A DNA stretch of 64,000 nucleotides, from NCBI GenBank assembly GCA_942491115.1, contig CALNZV010000001.1, forward strand, positions 372,001 to 436,000, written 5' to 3'. How positions within the stretch are numbered: the stretch's first letter is position 1; each line of letters starts with the position of its first letter. Below are positions 35,888 to 44,960 of the stretch, one piece after another. Below the pieces are notes generated by a model that saw only the letters and a program-made list of their open reading frames with translations, was not told the origin of the DNA and did not search any database. Source of the stretch: CALNZV01 sp942491115. Lineage in GTDB: Bacteria; Desulfobacterota; Desulfobacteria; Desulfobacterales; UBA5852. A program made the position numbers and the translations under genes.

Positions 35888-36673
35888 TCAACCATCCCCT
35901 TCCTCCCGACCGACCGGCGGAATCCGCTCTGACACAGCGGCCAGAAACGGCTTGAACAGATCGATCGGGATGGGGAAAATGGTCGTCGTATTGCTCTCCG
36001 TGGCCATTTCATTGACAGTCTGCAGGTAGCGAAGTTGAAGCGCCACTGGGTGACGCTCGATGATGTTGGCTGCTTCTGCAAGTTTTGCCGAGGCCTGAAA
36101 CTCTCCTTCGGCGTTGATGACCTTCGACCGCCGTTCCCGCTCCGCCTCGGCCTGTCGCGCCATGGCGCGCTGCATCTCCTGGGGCAGATCGATATGCTTC
36201 AGTTCGACGGTGGCCACTTTGATACCCCATGGATCAGTGTGGGTGTCCAGGATTTCCTGTAGATCGCTGTTGATTCGCTCCCGATCCGACAGCAGATCGT
36301 CGAGCTCCATCTGGCCGCAAACGCTTCGGAGGGTCGTCTGTGCCAGCTGGGACATGGCATAGGTGTAATTCTCCACCTCGATGACGGCCTTTACGGGGTC
36401 GATCACCCGGAAATAAATCACCGCATTGACTTTCACCGACACGTTGTCCCGGGTAATCACGTCCTGGGGATCCACATCCGTCACCACCAGCCGGAGACTG
36501 ACCTTGACCATCTTGTCGATCACCGGAATCAGAATGATCAGCCCCGGCCCCTTGGCCGCGATGACTCGCCCGAGCCGGAACACCACCCCCCGTTCGTATT
36601 CGTTTAACACGCGGATGGCGGCGGCCAGAAACAATACCACCAAAACGATCACAAAAATGGCAGGATAGAACAT
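35888..36673 (-). CDS. slipin / stomatin-like SPFH protein
   Basis: A 261-residue SPFH-family membrane protein: one N-terminal membrane segment (about 4-20), then EYERGVVFRLGR, the PGLIILIPVID hairpin, VSVKVNAVIYFRV and a long C-terminal coiled coil (QRAMARQAEAERERRSKVI). GGGAG precedes the ATG at 36673; the upstream extension is unlikely. It is 22 bp downstream of the NfeD gene. Slipin and NfeD partners are known to act together in membrane microdomain and protein quality control, and the gene pair supports that here. Confidence 0.93.
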   Translation of the reverse strand: MFYPAIFVIVLVVLFLAAAIRVLNEYERGVVFRLGRVIAAKGPGLIILIPVIDKMVKVSLRLVVTDVDPQDVITRDNVSVKVNAVIYFRVIDPVKAVIEVENYTYAMSQLAQTTLRSVCGQMELDDLLSDRERINSDLQEILDTHTDPWGIKVATVELKHIDLPQEMQRAMARQAEAERERRSKVINAEGEFQASAKLAEAANIIERHPVALQLRYLQTVNEMATESNTTTIFPIPIDLFKPFLAAVSERIPPVGREEGDG

Positions 36674-36695
36674 GATAATCTCCCAAAGACGGCGT

Positions 36696-38024
36696 TTATT
36701 GGGTTTGAGAAACCCCGCGGGTCTCGTCGGGGGGCGCTTCGGCGTCATCCACCGGCCGGACCGCCAAGGTCAGGCCGTCCACTTCGACCACAACCGCCGA
36801 CTTGCCCTCCGGTATGGTCGCTCCGGACCGGGCCTTCCATAACTCTCCGTGGATCATGAGCTTGCCCTCCGGTGCAATGGCATGCTTGACGATGCCGACC
36901 TGGCCGATCAATCCGGAGGGACCGGTGGGGCTGGCGGGCACCTGAGCCTTGATCACCAGCCAGACCATGCCCAGGAAAAATGCGGAAATGGTAATAACAG
37001 CCGTCACCACCACCTGCAGGGACAGTCGGAATTCCGGGTTTTGGCTGTCGAAGAGCATGAGGGATCCCAGTGACAGGCACAGAATGCCCGCCAGGCTGAG
37101 CATTCCGTAACTGGTCACCTTTATCTCTAAAATGAACAATACCACCGCCAGCAGGATAAGCAGAATGCCCACGGTGTTGACGGGCAGGGTCTGGAAAGCG
37201 AAAAAGGCCAAGATCAGGGAAATACCACCGATCACCCCGGGGAATATGGCACCGGGGTGGGACAGCTCGAAGTAGAGGCCGGCAAGTCCGATCATCATCA
37301 GAATATAGGCCACATTCGGGTTGGATATGAGTCGCAGCACCCGGGTTCTCAATCCCTCCTGGATCTCGACCCGCTCAGCGCCCGCAATGGCGATCACGCC
37401 CTTGCCCGGTATCTCCCGGCCGTCGAGTTGGGCAACCAGATCATCGATATCCTCGGCGATCAACTCGATCACGTTTTTATCGAGTGCCTCTCTTTCAGTG
37501 ATCGATACGCTCTCCCGGATGGCTTTTTCCACCCAGTCCGCGTTTCGTCCCCGCTGTTGGGCCACGCTCCGGGCGTGAGCCACCATGTCGTTGACCACTT
37601 TTTTGGACATGGTCTCCGAGATCTCCCCCCCCATTGCCCCGACGGGGTGGGCCGCACCGATGTTGGTGCCGGGCGCCATGGCGGCCACATCGGCGGCAAC
37701 GGTAATCATGACGCCGGCCGAGGCGGCCCTGGCCCCCGAGGGGGACACGTAGACCACCACGGGAACCCGGCTGGACATCATCTCCATTTCGATGTGGCGC
37801 ATGGCATCCGCCAGTCCGCCCGGTGTATCCAGACGAATGATAAGGCACCGGGAGTCTTCGGCCTCTGCCTGCCGAATGCCCGATTGGATGAAGGCCGTCA
37901 CCCCGGGACCGATGGCATCCGACACCGTCATCACGTGATAGACCCCGCCTTCCTGGCCGTGGGAGATGCCGACGCCGGCCAGGATGACAAGGAGCATCCC
38001 TGCGATGCCAACCTTAGCGGTCAT
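36696..38024 (-). CDS. NfeD-family membrane-bound serine protease
   Basis: A 442-residue long-form NfeD. A signal peptide (about 5-23) precedes a ClpP-like protease domain (about 30-225) with the nucleophile serine in SGARAASAGVMI and the general-base lysine in MSKKVVNDM. Four to five membrane segments (about 240-365) and a C-terminal soluble OB-fold NfeD domain (GKLMIHGELWKARS) follow. Archaeal homologues cleave the C-terminus of their partner stomatin. The slipin gene is directly downstream. Confidence 0.93.
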   Translation of the reverse strand: MTAKVGIAGMLLVILAGVGISHGQEGGVYHVMTVSDAIGPGVTAFIQSGIRQAEAEDSRCLIIRLDTPGGLADAMRHIEMEMMSSRVPVVVYVSPSGARAASAGVMITVAADVAAMAPGTNIGAAHPVGAMGGEISETMSKKVVNDMVAHARSVAQQRGRNADWVEKAIRESVSITEREALDKNVIELIAEDIDDLVAQLDGREIPGKGVIAIAGAERVEIQEGLRTRVLRLISNPNVAYILMMIGLAGLYFELSHPGAIFPGVIGGISLILAFFAFQTLPVNTVGILLILLAVVLFILEIKVTSYGMLSLAGILCLSLGSLMLFDSQNPEFRLSLQVVVTAVITISAFFLGMVWLVIKAQVPASPTGPSGLIGQVGIVKHAIAPEGKLMIHGELWKARSGATIPEGKSAVVVEVDGLTLAVRPVDDAEAPPDETRGVSQTQ

Positions 38025-38733
38025 GGGGGTACACCTGCATGAGCAGCTTCATGTCTTCCCAGACATCCCGTTTTTTTTCAGGGTTTCTAAGCAGATAAGC
38101 CGGATGAAAAGTAGGCAGCAGGCGAATGCCGCCGTCCAGTTCGTGGAACCGGCCTCTCAGCCGGGATATGGGCTGGTGGGTGTTCAAGAGGGTTTGGGTG
38201 GCTACCGACCCCAGGCTGACGATAAACTGGGGACTGACGGCGGCGATCTGGCGCTTCAAAAAAGGCAGACAGGTCCGTATTTCATCCGGATTCGGGTTGC
38301 GGTTTTTTGGAGGGCGGCATTTGACGATGTTGCAGATGTATACCGTTTCCCGGGTCAGATGGATCGCCTGAATGATCTTTGTAAGAAGTTCCCCCGCCGC
38401 ACCGACGAAAGGCTCGCCCCTGAGGTCTTCCTCCCTGCCGGGTCCTTCGCCAATGAACATGAGGGTCGCATGGGGATCGCCGGCGCCGAACACGATCCGC
38501 TGCCGCTCTTCATGAAGTCCACATCGTCGGCAGTCGGTCAAATCGGCTTTCACCCCATGGAGGGATTCAGTGACCTGGGATTGGGAGCCGCCTGTGGGGA
38601 TGGACGGCCATCGGTCCATCAGTGATAAGGAAACCGCCGAGCAGTCATACCCTTTAAGTCCGTATTTAGAATAATTTTTTAGTGTTGCAGATATTTCTTC
38701 AAGTAACTTTTTAATCTGATCAGGGGGCTGCAT
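38014..38733 (-). CDS. family 4 uracil-DNA glycosylase (Fe-S)
   Basis: A 239-residue glycosylase removing uracil from DNA. The four cluster cysteines of the family are visible (CRRC near residue 67, C in VKCRPP and C in RTCLPFL), with GEGPGREEDLRGEPFVGAAG at the active site and a late TFHPAYLLRNP. A hydrophilic N-terminal extension of about 60 residues is common. The ATG at 38733 has AGAGG upstream. Its end overlaps nfeD by 11 bp. Confidence 0.93.
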   Translation of the reverse strand: MQPPDQIKKLLEEISATLKNYSKYGLKGYDCSAVSLSLMDRWPSIPTGGSQSQVTESLHGVKADLTDCRRCGLHEERQRIVFGAGDPHATLMFIGEGPGREEDLRGEPFVGAAGELLTKIIQAIHLTRETVYICNIVKCRPPKNRNPNPDEIRTCLPFLKRQIAAVSPQFIVSLGSVATQTLLNTHQPISRLRGRFHELDGGIRLLPTFHPAYLLRNPEKKRDVWEDMKLLMQVYPHDR

Positions 38734-38824
38734 CAAACAAACCTCTTGCCGTTGATACCCATGAAAACCTGCCGCTGACCCCACTGGCAGCGCCGGGGCC
38801 TGGTCTTCTATGAAAAGCGATGAG

Positions 38825-40033
38825 CTACCGTCTGCGGGTGGAATATATCTCGAGAGCTCGGTCTAGAATATGGTGGGCGACTTCCAGTTTGTCCAGGGTG
38901 GGCAGCGCTTCCTCGCGGTTGTCCGGATAATAGAAGGTGACCGTGTTGGTATTGCTTTTGAAACCGGAGGCGGCGGGGCCGATCAGGTTGCCGACGATGA
39001 AATCCAGGTTTTTGGCCTTCAGTTTCTCCATGGCATTTTCCCGAAGCGTCCGGGTTTCGGCAGCAAACCCGACGAGAACCCGGTTTTCTTTGATCTTTCC
39101 GATTTCCTTGAGGATATCGACGGTTCGGACGAGATTCAAGGTCTGGGTGTCCCCCCCCTTTTTCATTTTATGGTCGGCGGTGTCCATCGGGCTGTAGTCG
39201 GACACGGCGGCAGCCTTGACAATAATGTGGGCGTCGGGGACCAGGGCCATTACCCGCCCCGCCATTTCACGGGCGGACACCACCCGCTCCACGGCCACGC
39301 CCGGGGGATCGGCCAAGTCGACCGGGCCGGTGACCAGGTGAACATCAGCACCCCGGCGGGCAGCAGCGGTGGCGACGGCAAACCCCATCTTGCCACTGGA
39401 CGGGTTGCTCAAAAACCGGACCGGATCCAGATACTCCTGGGTGGGGCCAGCGGTGACGAGTAGGCGGATCCCTTTCATATCGACTGGGGTCAGCACCCCG
39501 GCAATGTGCGCCAGGATGCGCTCGGGATTCGGCAGCCGGCCGGGCCCGACGGTGCCGCAGGCCAGTTCGCCATCATCGGGCTCTAAAATGGAGAACCCCA
39601 TCGACTCTAACCATCGACGGTTTTTTTGAACCGCCGGATGCGCATACATATGGGTGTTCATGGCAGGGCAGATCACCACCGGAGCGGTTACCGCCAGCAT
39701 GAAGGTCGTCAGGGCATCGTCGGCGATCCCGTTGGCCAGCTTACCCAAAAAGTTGGCCGTCGCCGGGGCGATGACTACCAGCTCAGCCTCCTGAGCCCAA
39801 TCGATATGTCGGATCGAGGCGTCACCCTCCTCGAAAACGCTGGTCAGGACGGGCAGTCCGGAAAGGGCTTGGAAAGTGCCAGGCCCTACGAACCATTTGG
39901 CATTGTCGGTCATGGCCACCCGCACCCGGGCGCCGGCCTTCATCAGCAGACGAAGCAACTCGACGCTCTTGTAGGCGGCAATGCCTCCGCTGACGCCGAG
40001 AACAATGCGCTTTCCGTCAAAGAGGGTTTTCAT
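38825..40033 (-). CDS. coaBC: bifunctional phosphopantothenoylcysteine decarboxylase / synthase
   Basis: A 402-residue CoA biosynthesis enzyme. The N-terminal flavoprotein CoaC (about 1-185) carries LGVSGGIAAYKS, the catalytic His in ASIRHIDWAQ, APATANFLGKLANG and PAMNTHMY with its substrate-binding Asn. The C-terminal CoaB (about 190-402) has VTAGPTQEYLDPVRFLSN, AAVSDY and the lysine-rich KMKK loop. Normal full-length fusion. It starts 81 bp upstream of the glycosylase start region in the same transcription direction. Confidence 0.96.
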   Translation of the reverse strand: MKTLFDGKRIVLGVSGGIAAYKSVELLRLLMKAGARVRVAMTDNAKWFVGPGTFQALSGLPVLTSVFEEGDASIRHIDWAQEAELVVIAPATANFLGKLANGIADDALTTFMLAVTAPVVICPAMNTHMYAHPAVQKNRRWLESMGFSILEPDDGELACGTVGPGRLPNPERILAHIAGVLTPVDMKGIRLLVTAGPTQEYLDPVRFLSNPSSGKMGFAVATAAARRGADVHLVTGPVDLADPPGVAVERVVSAREMAGRVMALVPDAHIIVKAAAVSDYSPMDTADHKMKKGGDTQTLNLVRTVDILKEIGKIKENRVLVGFAAETRTLRENAMEKLKAKNLDFIVGNLIGPAASGFKSNTNTVTFYYPDNREEALPTLDKLEVAHHILDRALEIYSTRRR

Positions 40034-40080
40034 GGAGGCCTCTATAAACTCTTTTTGATGCCAATGGGGGCAGAAGAGGC

Positions 40081-40581
40081 TTACATCTCGGATTCTTTGA
40101 AAAGACCGCCGACGGCGGCAGCAACCGCCGGGGAAACAGCAATTTCGACATGGGTGTAGACCATCCCCTCCCGAATCGTGATCACCGCCATTCGATTTTC
40201 CTTGGAAAACACCAGGATGGAGGCGGTTGTCTTCTTAGGGGACTTAAAAGAGGTGAGGATTTTCCAGTTGTCCCTTTCCATGCCCACCCTGAAAAACTGA
40301 ATCAGGGAATCCCGCTCCACCCATCCCTTGAGGGTGAGGATGCCGGTGGTCATCCCGGAGCCCTGGACGATGTATGTGCTGTCCGGATCGACCTTGAGTT
40401 CCGACGGCAGCAGAATATCGTTGAAATCGTGGTAAACGGTCGGTGTCGGCGTTGCAGCGGCGTCCCCTTCCGATCCTTTGCTGGTGGCGCCCATGGACGA
40501 ACAACCCGTCGTCAGAAGAGCTGCCGCGATGAAAAGTCCGATCCAGCAGATCCAGGGGTGGGGCGATGCCGTTCTCGTCAT
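40081..40581 (-). CDS. lipoprotein of unknown function
   Basis: A 166-residue lipoprotein with a membrane segment and the lipobox LLTTGC at about residues 22-27. A Ser/Thr/Pro-rich linker leads to a compact alpha/beta domain (LKGWVERDSLIQFFRVGM, ASILVFSKENRMAVITI). AAGGAGGA precedes the ATG at 40581. It is in the same direction as coaBC and 48 bp upstream of it, so co-transcription is likely. I do not recognise the domain with confidence. Confidence 0.7.
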   Translation of the reverse strand: MTRTASPHPWICWIGLFIAAALLTTGCSSMGATSKGSEGDAAATPTPTVYHDFNDILLPSELKVDPDSTYIVQGSGMTTGILTLKGWVERDSLIQFFRVGMERDNWKILTSFKSPKKTTASILVFSKENRMAVITIREGMVYTHVEIAVSPAVAAAVGGLFKESEM

Positions 40582-40887
40582 TGATCTCCTCCTTTGGCCC
40601 ATCCGAGGCCGATCCGTTCAGGCGGATCCTCAGGCACTCGGTGGCACGGTATTCGACAGTTAGATTGGGATGCACTGGGCAGGGATGGGCATCGATAGGC
40701 GGCTGCCCATGGGGGTTGACCGCTGCCTTGAGACCCAGTGAATGCATACCACAGAAGTCTCTCAATAGGCAAGAAATCACGAAGAGCGGACGGTCGCTTC
40801 TACCGCCGCCCTTCGATGGTCAGGGCTTACCTCTATGGGGTCGATCGGCAGATGATCCCCTTCCGTTCCGGCACCAAGGCGCCGTGA
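40582..40887. other. intergenic region
   Basis: No convincing gene or terminator. The frames here show no family motif or ribosome binding site. It separates two lipoprotein genes transcribed in the same direction and should contain the promoter for the left one. Confidence 0.4.
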
Positions 40888-41532
40888 TCAATGGCCCACC
40901 TTGTGATGGACGAGTAGAAATTCTTTACCCCGGAATTCGATGACGGTTTCGGTAATCCACACCTCGCCGTCGGAGGAATAGCCGTAAGCGCCATACTGGC
41001 GGCTTTCGTGGGGCCCGAAGGTGTTGCCTCGACGCATGGGTCGCTTGGCGAAATCCCGGGTAGCGGTGGCGGGAATGGTTTTAAGGACGGGGGTTCCATC
41101 GGTATCGACATCATAGCGGGGTTCTCCCCGGGCAAACCATTGGCGGGTGATCCGCCGCTTCAGGACCACGGCCCTGCTGGTCTTGTTGGTCACGGTGATC
41201 CGGTAGAAGGCCACCTTTTTCTCATTGTAGTCGGGACCCGAGTAGGGTTGGTTTGGGGAGCGGTACAGGTCGGGGTCGGGGCAGCGTCCGAGATACTCTG
41301 AGCGGAGGGTGAAAATGGGGTTGCCCCTCTCGTCATGGACCGTGGTCGTGTAGTCCAGTGGGTACATTTCCAGAATGGACGAATCGATGCGTCCGGCGGC
41401 CGGACCGTGGGGAAAAGAGCGGCATCCGTCTCGCCCGGTGGACGGTGAGGAGGCGCATCCCGAAACCACCAGAAGGCTGGCGGCAATCCACAGCAGTCTG
41501 GGGACGATTCGATCACAAGGCGCGGATGTCAC
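40888..41532 (-). CDS. second lipoprotein of unknown function
   Basis: A 214-residue protein with hydrophobic signal and lipobox VVSGC at about residues 22-26. The mature domain is rich in aromatic and charged residues and looks like a beta-sandwich (VAFYRITVTNKTSRAVVLKR reads like an immunoglobulin-like strand pair). It probably faces the periplasm, anchored in a membrane. No named family recognised. The gene is transcribed away from tRNA-Arg. Confidence 0.65.
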   Translation of the reverse strand: MTSAPCDRIVPRLLWIAASLLVVSGCASSPSTGRDGCRSFPHGPAAGRIDSSILEMYPLDYTTTVHDERGNPIFTLRSEYLGRCPDPDLYRSPNQPYSGPDYNEKKVAFYRITVTNKTSRAVVLKRRITRQWFARGEPRYDVDTDGTPVLKTIPATATRDFAKRPMRRGNTFGPHESRQYGAYGYSSDGEVWITETVIEFRGKEFLLVHHKVGH

Positions 41533-41836
41533 AGGGCCGGTCCTCTCCCTTCTTCATAAAACGGTGGTGGGATTCTACCCGAAGGCTCCCCTGAGATCAA
41601 TACGCCGGACCCACCCCTCGGCGCAGGCGGCAGAACGCCCTCGACTGCCGGACCCCATCCGCCTTCTAATGGTATTTCAAACGTATACCTTGACTCGAAC
41701 CGGTTTTTGGACAATAAGCGAATACCAGCGCCGGAGCACTGCCGCAAGGGAGATGGCGCCTTTTTGCCCCTTTGACGGTACCGGGCTGAGCATCTCCCCC
41801 ACGCCACATCTCCGCCCGGCCGACATCTTACACCAT
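41533..41836. other. intergenic region before tRNA-Arg
   Basis: No gene seen. TTGACT at 41690-41695, a 17-nt gap and AATAAG at 41713-41718 could be a weak promoter about 120 bp upstream of the tRNA. Otherwise featureless. Confidence 0.35.
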
Positions 41837-41912
41837 GCCCTCGTAGCTCAGTGGATAGAGCGCTGGATTCCTAATCCAGGTGCCGCAGGTTCGATCCCTG
41901 CCGGGGGCACCA
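41837..41912 (+). tRNA. tRNA-Arg (anticodon CCU)
   Basis: A 76-nt cloverleaf with encoded CCA. Acceptor stem GCCCTCG pairs with CGGGGGC (one G-U), D-arm GCTCAGTGGATAGAGC, anticodon loop TTCCTAA giving CCU, and T-loop TTCGATC. The minor-codon tRNA-Arg(CCU) gene is a frequent integration site for islands, and the DNA to its right changes character to AT-rich accessory genes. I found no second copy of its 3' end in the window. Confidence 0.95.
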
Positions 41913-42215
41913 ATCAATTATTCCCCAAAGGCCCATACCAAGTCCCTGCCAACCGGTTGGTGCTTTCTTGGTTTCGATGGGCATTGAGAGATGTCTGTGC
42001 TGATCGTAGGAAACCCTCATCATCAATATCAATCGAATCGAAGGGTTGGGTGACCGATTCCCCTGGTTGTCTTTTTCCCATCCAATTGGTTTCGAATCGG
42101 GTCTGATCGAGCTGACTGACAAGGGTCGAGGATCGGGAAAATGGGGGGCATTGGTTGGGTGGTTACCCGATTGATTTCTATTGGCGAGGCAATGCCGTGA
42201 GCCTTGTCAGGGCAT
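41913..42215. other. intergenic region at the left edge of the accessory region
   Basis: No gene seen. It contains the 12-bp palindrome CCAACCGGTTGG at 41949-41960, and base composition drops toward AT on entering the stator-like pair. Confidence 0.4.
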
Positions 42216-42929
42216 TTATAATGATTCCATCTCCTGGATGATCTCATATACTTTTTTTTCTGCCGCTGTTTTGGTTCTGAATTCAACTCTTCTGGATTTT
42301 TCTTTGTTCTCGATGCCTTTCGGATCAACGATCAATCGACTCGAAGACAAGCCATTGGCCGTAATCAAATGCTGTGCCCAGTTCTTTACCCGCTGATCGT
42401 CAATGAGTTCCAGACATACCTTCAATACTGATCGGGTCCGATCCTGGGAGAGTTCCATATTGTTGATATAGGCATCTTCTTCGCCGATGTTGTCGTCCCA
42501 TTCGGATGACGTATGACCCTCTATTCTGATTTCTTCGATACTACTGTTGTATTTCTTCGCATTCATAATGCGGATATATCTTGGGAAAAAATCACTTAGG
42601 ATACTCCGAAATCGATCTGAAACCGTTGAACTCCCCTGTTCAAACAACACATCCGGCTCATGAAATGTTATGGACAACGTCTCTCTATCGATCTCTGCCT
42701 TCCAATGGTTGAGATCATCTTTAAATTCAGAATACAAATCCGTGTATAAATCATTTTGCAATTCTTGATAAGCGATAGCGATATCCCTAATTTGCTTCTC
42801 TCGTATTTGAAGATTATTCATGTAGCAAATGGCGACAAATAAAAATATCATCATCAAACCGGCCATGAGATCAGAGATACTGACCCAATCGGCTTCTTGT
42901 TTTTTGCTATTTTCGTAAAATTTGAACAT
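42216..42929 (-). CDS. ZorB/MotB-like stator protein with OmpA domain
   Basis: A 237-residue protein with one N-terminal membrane segment (about 17-37) carrying an acidic residue in the position of the MotB/ZorB proton-binding Asp (D20 in SISDLMAGLMMIF). A short coiled linker leads to an OmpA/MotB peptidoglycan-binding domain (about 85-220) with IRIEGHTSSEW, NMELSQDRTRSV and SRRVEFRTK. The layout matches ZorB of Zorya defence systems and other ion-driven stators. It lies 203 bp downstream of the ZorA-like gene on the same strand and is distinctly more AT-rich than the core genes. It could also be a non-defence ExbD/MotB-type protein. Confidence 0.8.
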   Translation of the reverse strand: MFKFYENSKKQEADWVSISDLMAGLMMIFLFVAICYMNNLQIREKQIRDIAIAYQELQNDLYTDLYSEFKDDLNHWKAEIDRETLSITFHEPDVLFEQGSSTVSDRFRSILSDFFPRYIRIMNAKKYNSSIEEIRIEGHTSSEWDDNIGEEDAYINNMELSQDRTRSVLKVCLELIDDQRVKNWAQHLITANGLSSSRLIVDPKGIENKEKSRRVEFRTKTAAEKKVYEIIQEMESL

Positions 42930-43132
42930 TCTAAACGCGCCTTGTACTGAACGCCACCCTGTTGGTTAACGAAATTGGAATGTTAGTGAGGCATTGATGG
43001 TCGTCCATTGGAATCATCATCCGTGGGCTGACGGAACATCCGATCGATAAATGGTAAGAATAATTCGACTATCGTTTTCGGCATATGGACAGACGCCATT
43101 GCCTGTTAGATACAAGGCGGTCGATCAACCCC

Positions 43133-43948
43133 TCAATCCTCCGCCCTGTTTCGGGGCAACCGATCTGTTTTCATCATTTCCTTTAAGCATCCTGAAATTT
43201 CGATCTCCATTCCATTCATATCCGCACGAATCCGTTCCAGCTGAGATACCAAGGAAAAGTCTTCATCGGATTGAAAACATCTCAAGAAGGTCGTGTTTAT
43301 CGATTTTAGTTCCATCGATAGGGAGGAGACTTCGGTGACAATTTCTTTTAGAACGCGAATTGGATCATCCTCCTCGGGAGATGCATGCTTTAGCGACGCC
43401 TTGTCAAATAGACTATAAATGTATCTAAGCACCAGAGAGAAAAACATTCCAAATAACGAGGTGATAAACGCCGTTTTCAACCCCTCCAACAAAGAAGGAA
43501 TGCTGGAATTGATGTCCGATGTATCAAAATTTTTCAATCCAAGATAAATCCCTAAGAACGTACCGAAAATACCCAACGAAATGATCGCGCTGGGGGATAG
43601 AGCGATTATCGGTCCAACGGGTGTCTTTTTTAGTAATGAAAATAAACGAAAACAGACACTTAATAAGGCAATGATCATAATGGTTCCGCAGACGATGGTG
43701 GTCGTGTAAGACGTCGATTCAAGAATACCCATCAACAATATCAATTTTCCAGAATAGATGGATAGATAAACGCCAAAGATACCCAACAACAGAATCGCGC
43801 ATGTCGATATCGTTTTCATGACCGGCTTCATGTTGAACAATGAATAAAAATGATAAAGGATGGTAAATAAGGCCAACATAACGATGATGCCGCAAACCAC
43901 GGATGTGGTAAAAGCGATCGTCTGAGAAAAGTCGCTGTATGGGATCAT
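43133..43948 (-). CDS. ZorA/MotA-like proton channel protein with duplicated N-terminal module
   Basis: A 271-residue inner-membrane protein of the MotA/TolQ/ExbB superfamily. The core is at about 119-180 (LGIFGTFLGIYLGLKNFDTS, then SLLEGLKTAFITSLFGMFF), closely like ZorA. Residues 14-68 and 82-138 are a tandem duplication: TTSVVCG/TTTIVCG at the start and ILLLGIFGVYLSIYSG/IISLGIFGTFLGIYLG at the end. The C-terminal tail (about 185-271) is short, unlike the several-hundred-residue tail of typical ZorA. With the ZorB-like partner it should form a peptidoglycan-anchored ion channel; no ZorC, ZorD or ZorE homologue is in the window. Confidence 0.8.
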   Translation of the reverse strand: MIPYSDFSQTIAFTTSVVCGIIVMLALFTILYHFYSLFNMKPVMKTISTCAILLLGIFGVYLSIYSGKLILLMGILESTSYTTTIVCGTIMIIALLSVCFRLFSLLKKTPVGPIIALSPSAIISLGIFGTFLGIYLGLKNFDTSDINSSIPSLLEGLKTAFITSLFGMFFSLVLRYIYSLFDKASLKHASPEEDDPIRVLKEIVTEVSSLSMELKSINTTFLRCFQSDEDFSLVSQLERIRADMNGMEIEISGCLKEMMKTDRLPRNRAED

Positions 43949-44726
43949 TTTTTTAAAGATTCTCCCCTATACTCCACATAAAAAGGATGCCGTCGATACG
44001 TATGGATTAAAGGTATTGGATCGCCAGCAAAGATCGCTGGAAATTCCAAGCCCACCGTTTGGATGGATTGCCGGGAATTGGCTCTGCCTACCATCCATTA
44101 TCGGTCTTTAGAACCGATTGGTGAACCGACCCTCCGATCTGTATCGACACCATTCCTTCACGAAGTGAGGAACCCCATTGGTTCGCTCACCGACCCTTGA
44201 ACTTCGGATGTCCCCAATTGGTGGGACGAAGTGAACCAAACCGCTTCCGGATGGCCGGCTGAGGCATTCTGTCAATGTCCTAATCCCTCGGTGGAGAGAG
44301 GGATGGTTTCCTAATCATAAACGTACCGGAGCCGTACCAAAATACCAGGCAAATCGATACCGCGGTCATCCGGTCACCCTCATTTTTATATAGCTCAACA
44401 GGGGTCCTTTTCAAAGGCGGTTTGAACCGACCTATCTCCAGAACGATCTCGATGACGATGGATTCCGTTTCAATCCCAGGAAGTCCAAGGGGGTTGGCAG
44501 AATCGATATTCGAATTGCCCAGCAGAGGTTGAGTCAACCCAAATTACCTGGGAAGAATTCTTATGGGAGATCGCCCCCTCTCGGAACACGTCGCGATTTG
44601 CGCTTTATCTGAAACCGAATTAAGTGATAGTGAAAAAACAGGCGTTGATCACTGGCCTGGGAGGATGGGCCGCTCCTATTGCCGCGCACCACCGAACCGT
44701 AACCCTTTTGATCTCAGGGAGTCGCT
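43949..44726. other. intergenic region, 778 bp, no gene recognised
   Basis: The frames here lack ribosome binding sites and family motifs. Short symmetric elements occur, for example ATCGGT (44101-44106) opposite ACCGAT (44114-44119) and several repeats of the TTGGT/ACCAA type between 44110 and 44230. It should hold the promoter for the ZorA-like gene near 43960-44000 on the minus strand. It may be decayed DNA. Confidence 0.4.
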
Positions 44727-44960
44727 ATGCCCCATGTCATCGTAAAGCTCTATCCAGGGAGATCCGAGGACCAGAAAACCAAACTCGCTGACGACATCGC
44801 GATGGCGGTTGTCACCATTGCCAAATGCGATGAAAAATCCGTGTCTGTCGCCTTCGAGGAGGTTGAAAAGGAGGACTGGGCGGAGATGGTTTATAGGCCT
44901 GATATCTTGGGTAAGAAAGAAAGCCTCTACCGGAAGCCGGGGTACAATCCGTTTGAGTGA
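44727..44960 (+). CDS. 4-oxalocrotonate tautomerase family protein, PptA-like
   Basis: A 77-residue tautomerase with the catalytic amino-terminal proline directly after Met (MPHVIVKLYPG). Length, the SVSVAFEEVEKEDW strand-turn and the KPGY C-terminal motif match the PptA (YdcE) group. Such enzymes form trimers or dimers and tautomerise enol-keto compounds; the physiological substrate of PptA-like members is not known. AGGGAG precedes the ATG. It stands alone between two non-coding stretches. Confidence 0.85.
   Translation: MPHVIVKLYPGRSEDQKTKLADDIAMAVVTIAKCDEKSVSVAFEEVEKEDWAEMVYRPDILGKKESLYRKPGYNPFE

Noticed and set aside
44280..44537. 85-aa minus-strand frame upstream of the tautomerase
   Set aside because: No ribosome binding site, no motif, and it lies in a region rich in short symmetric sequences; not supported as a gene.
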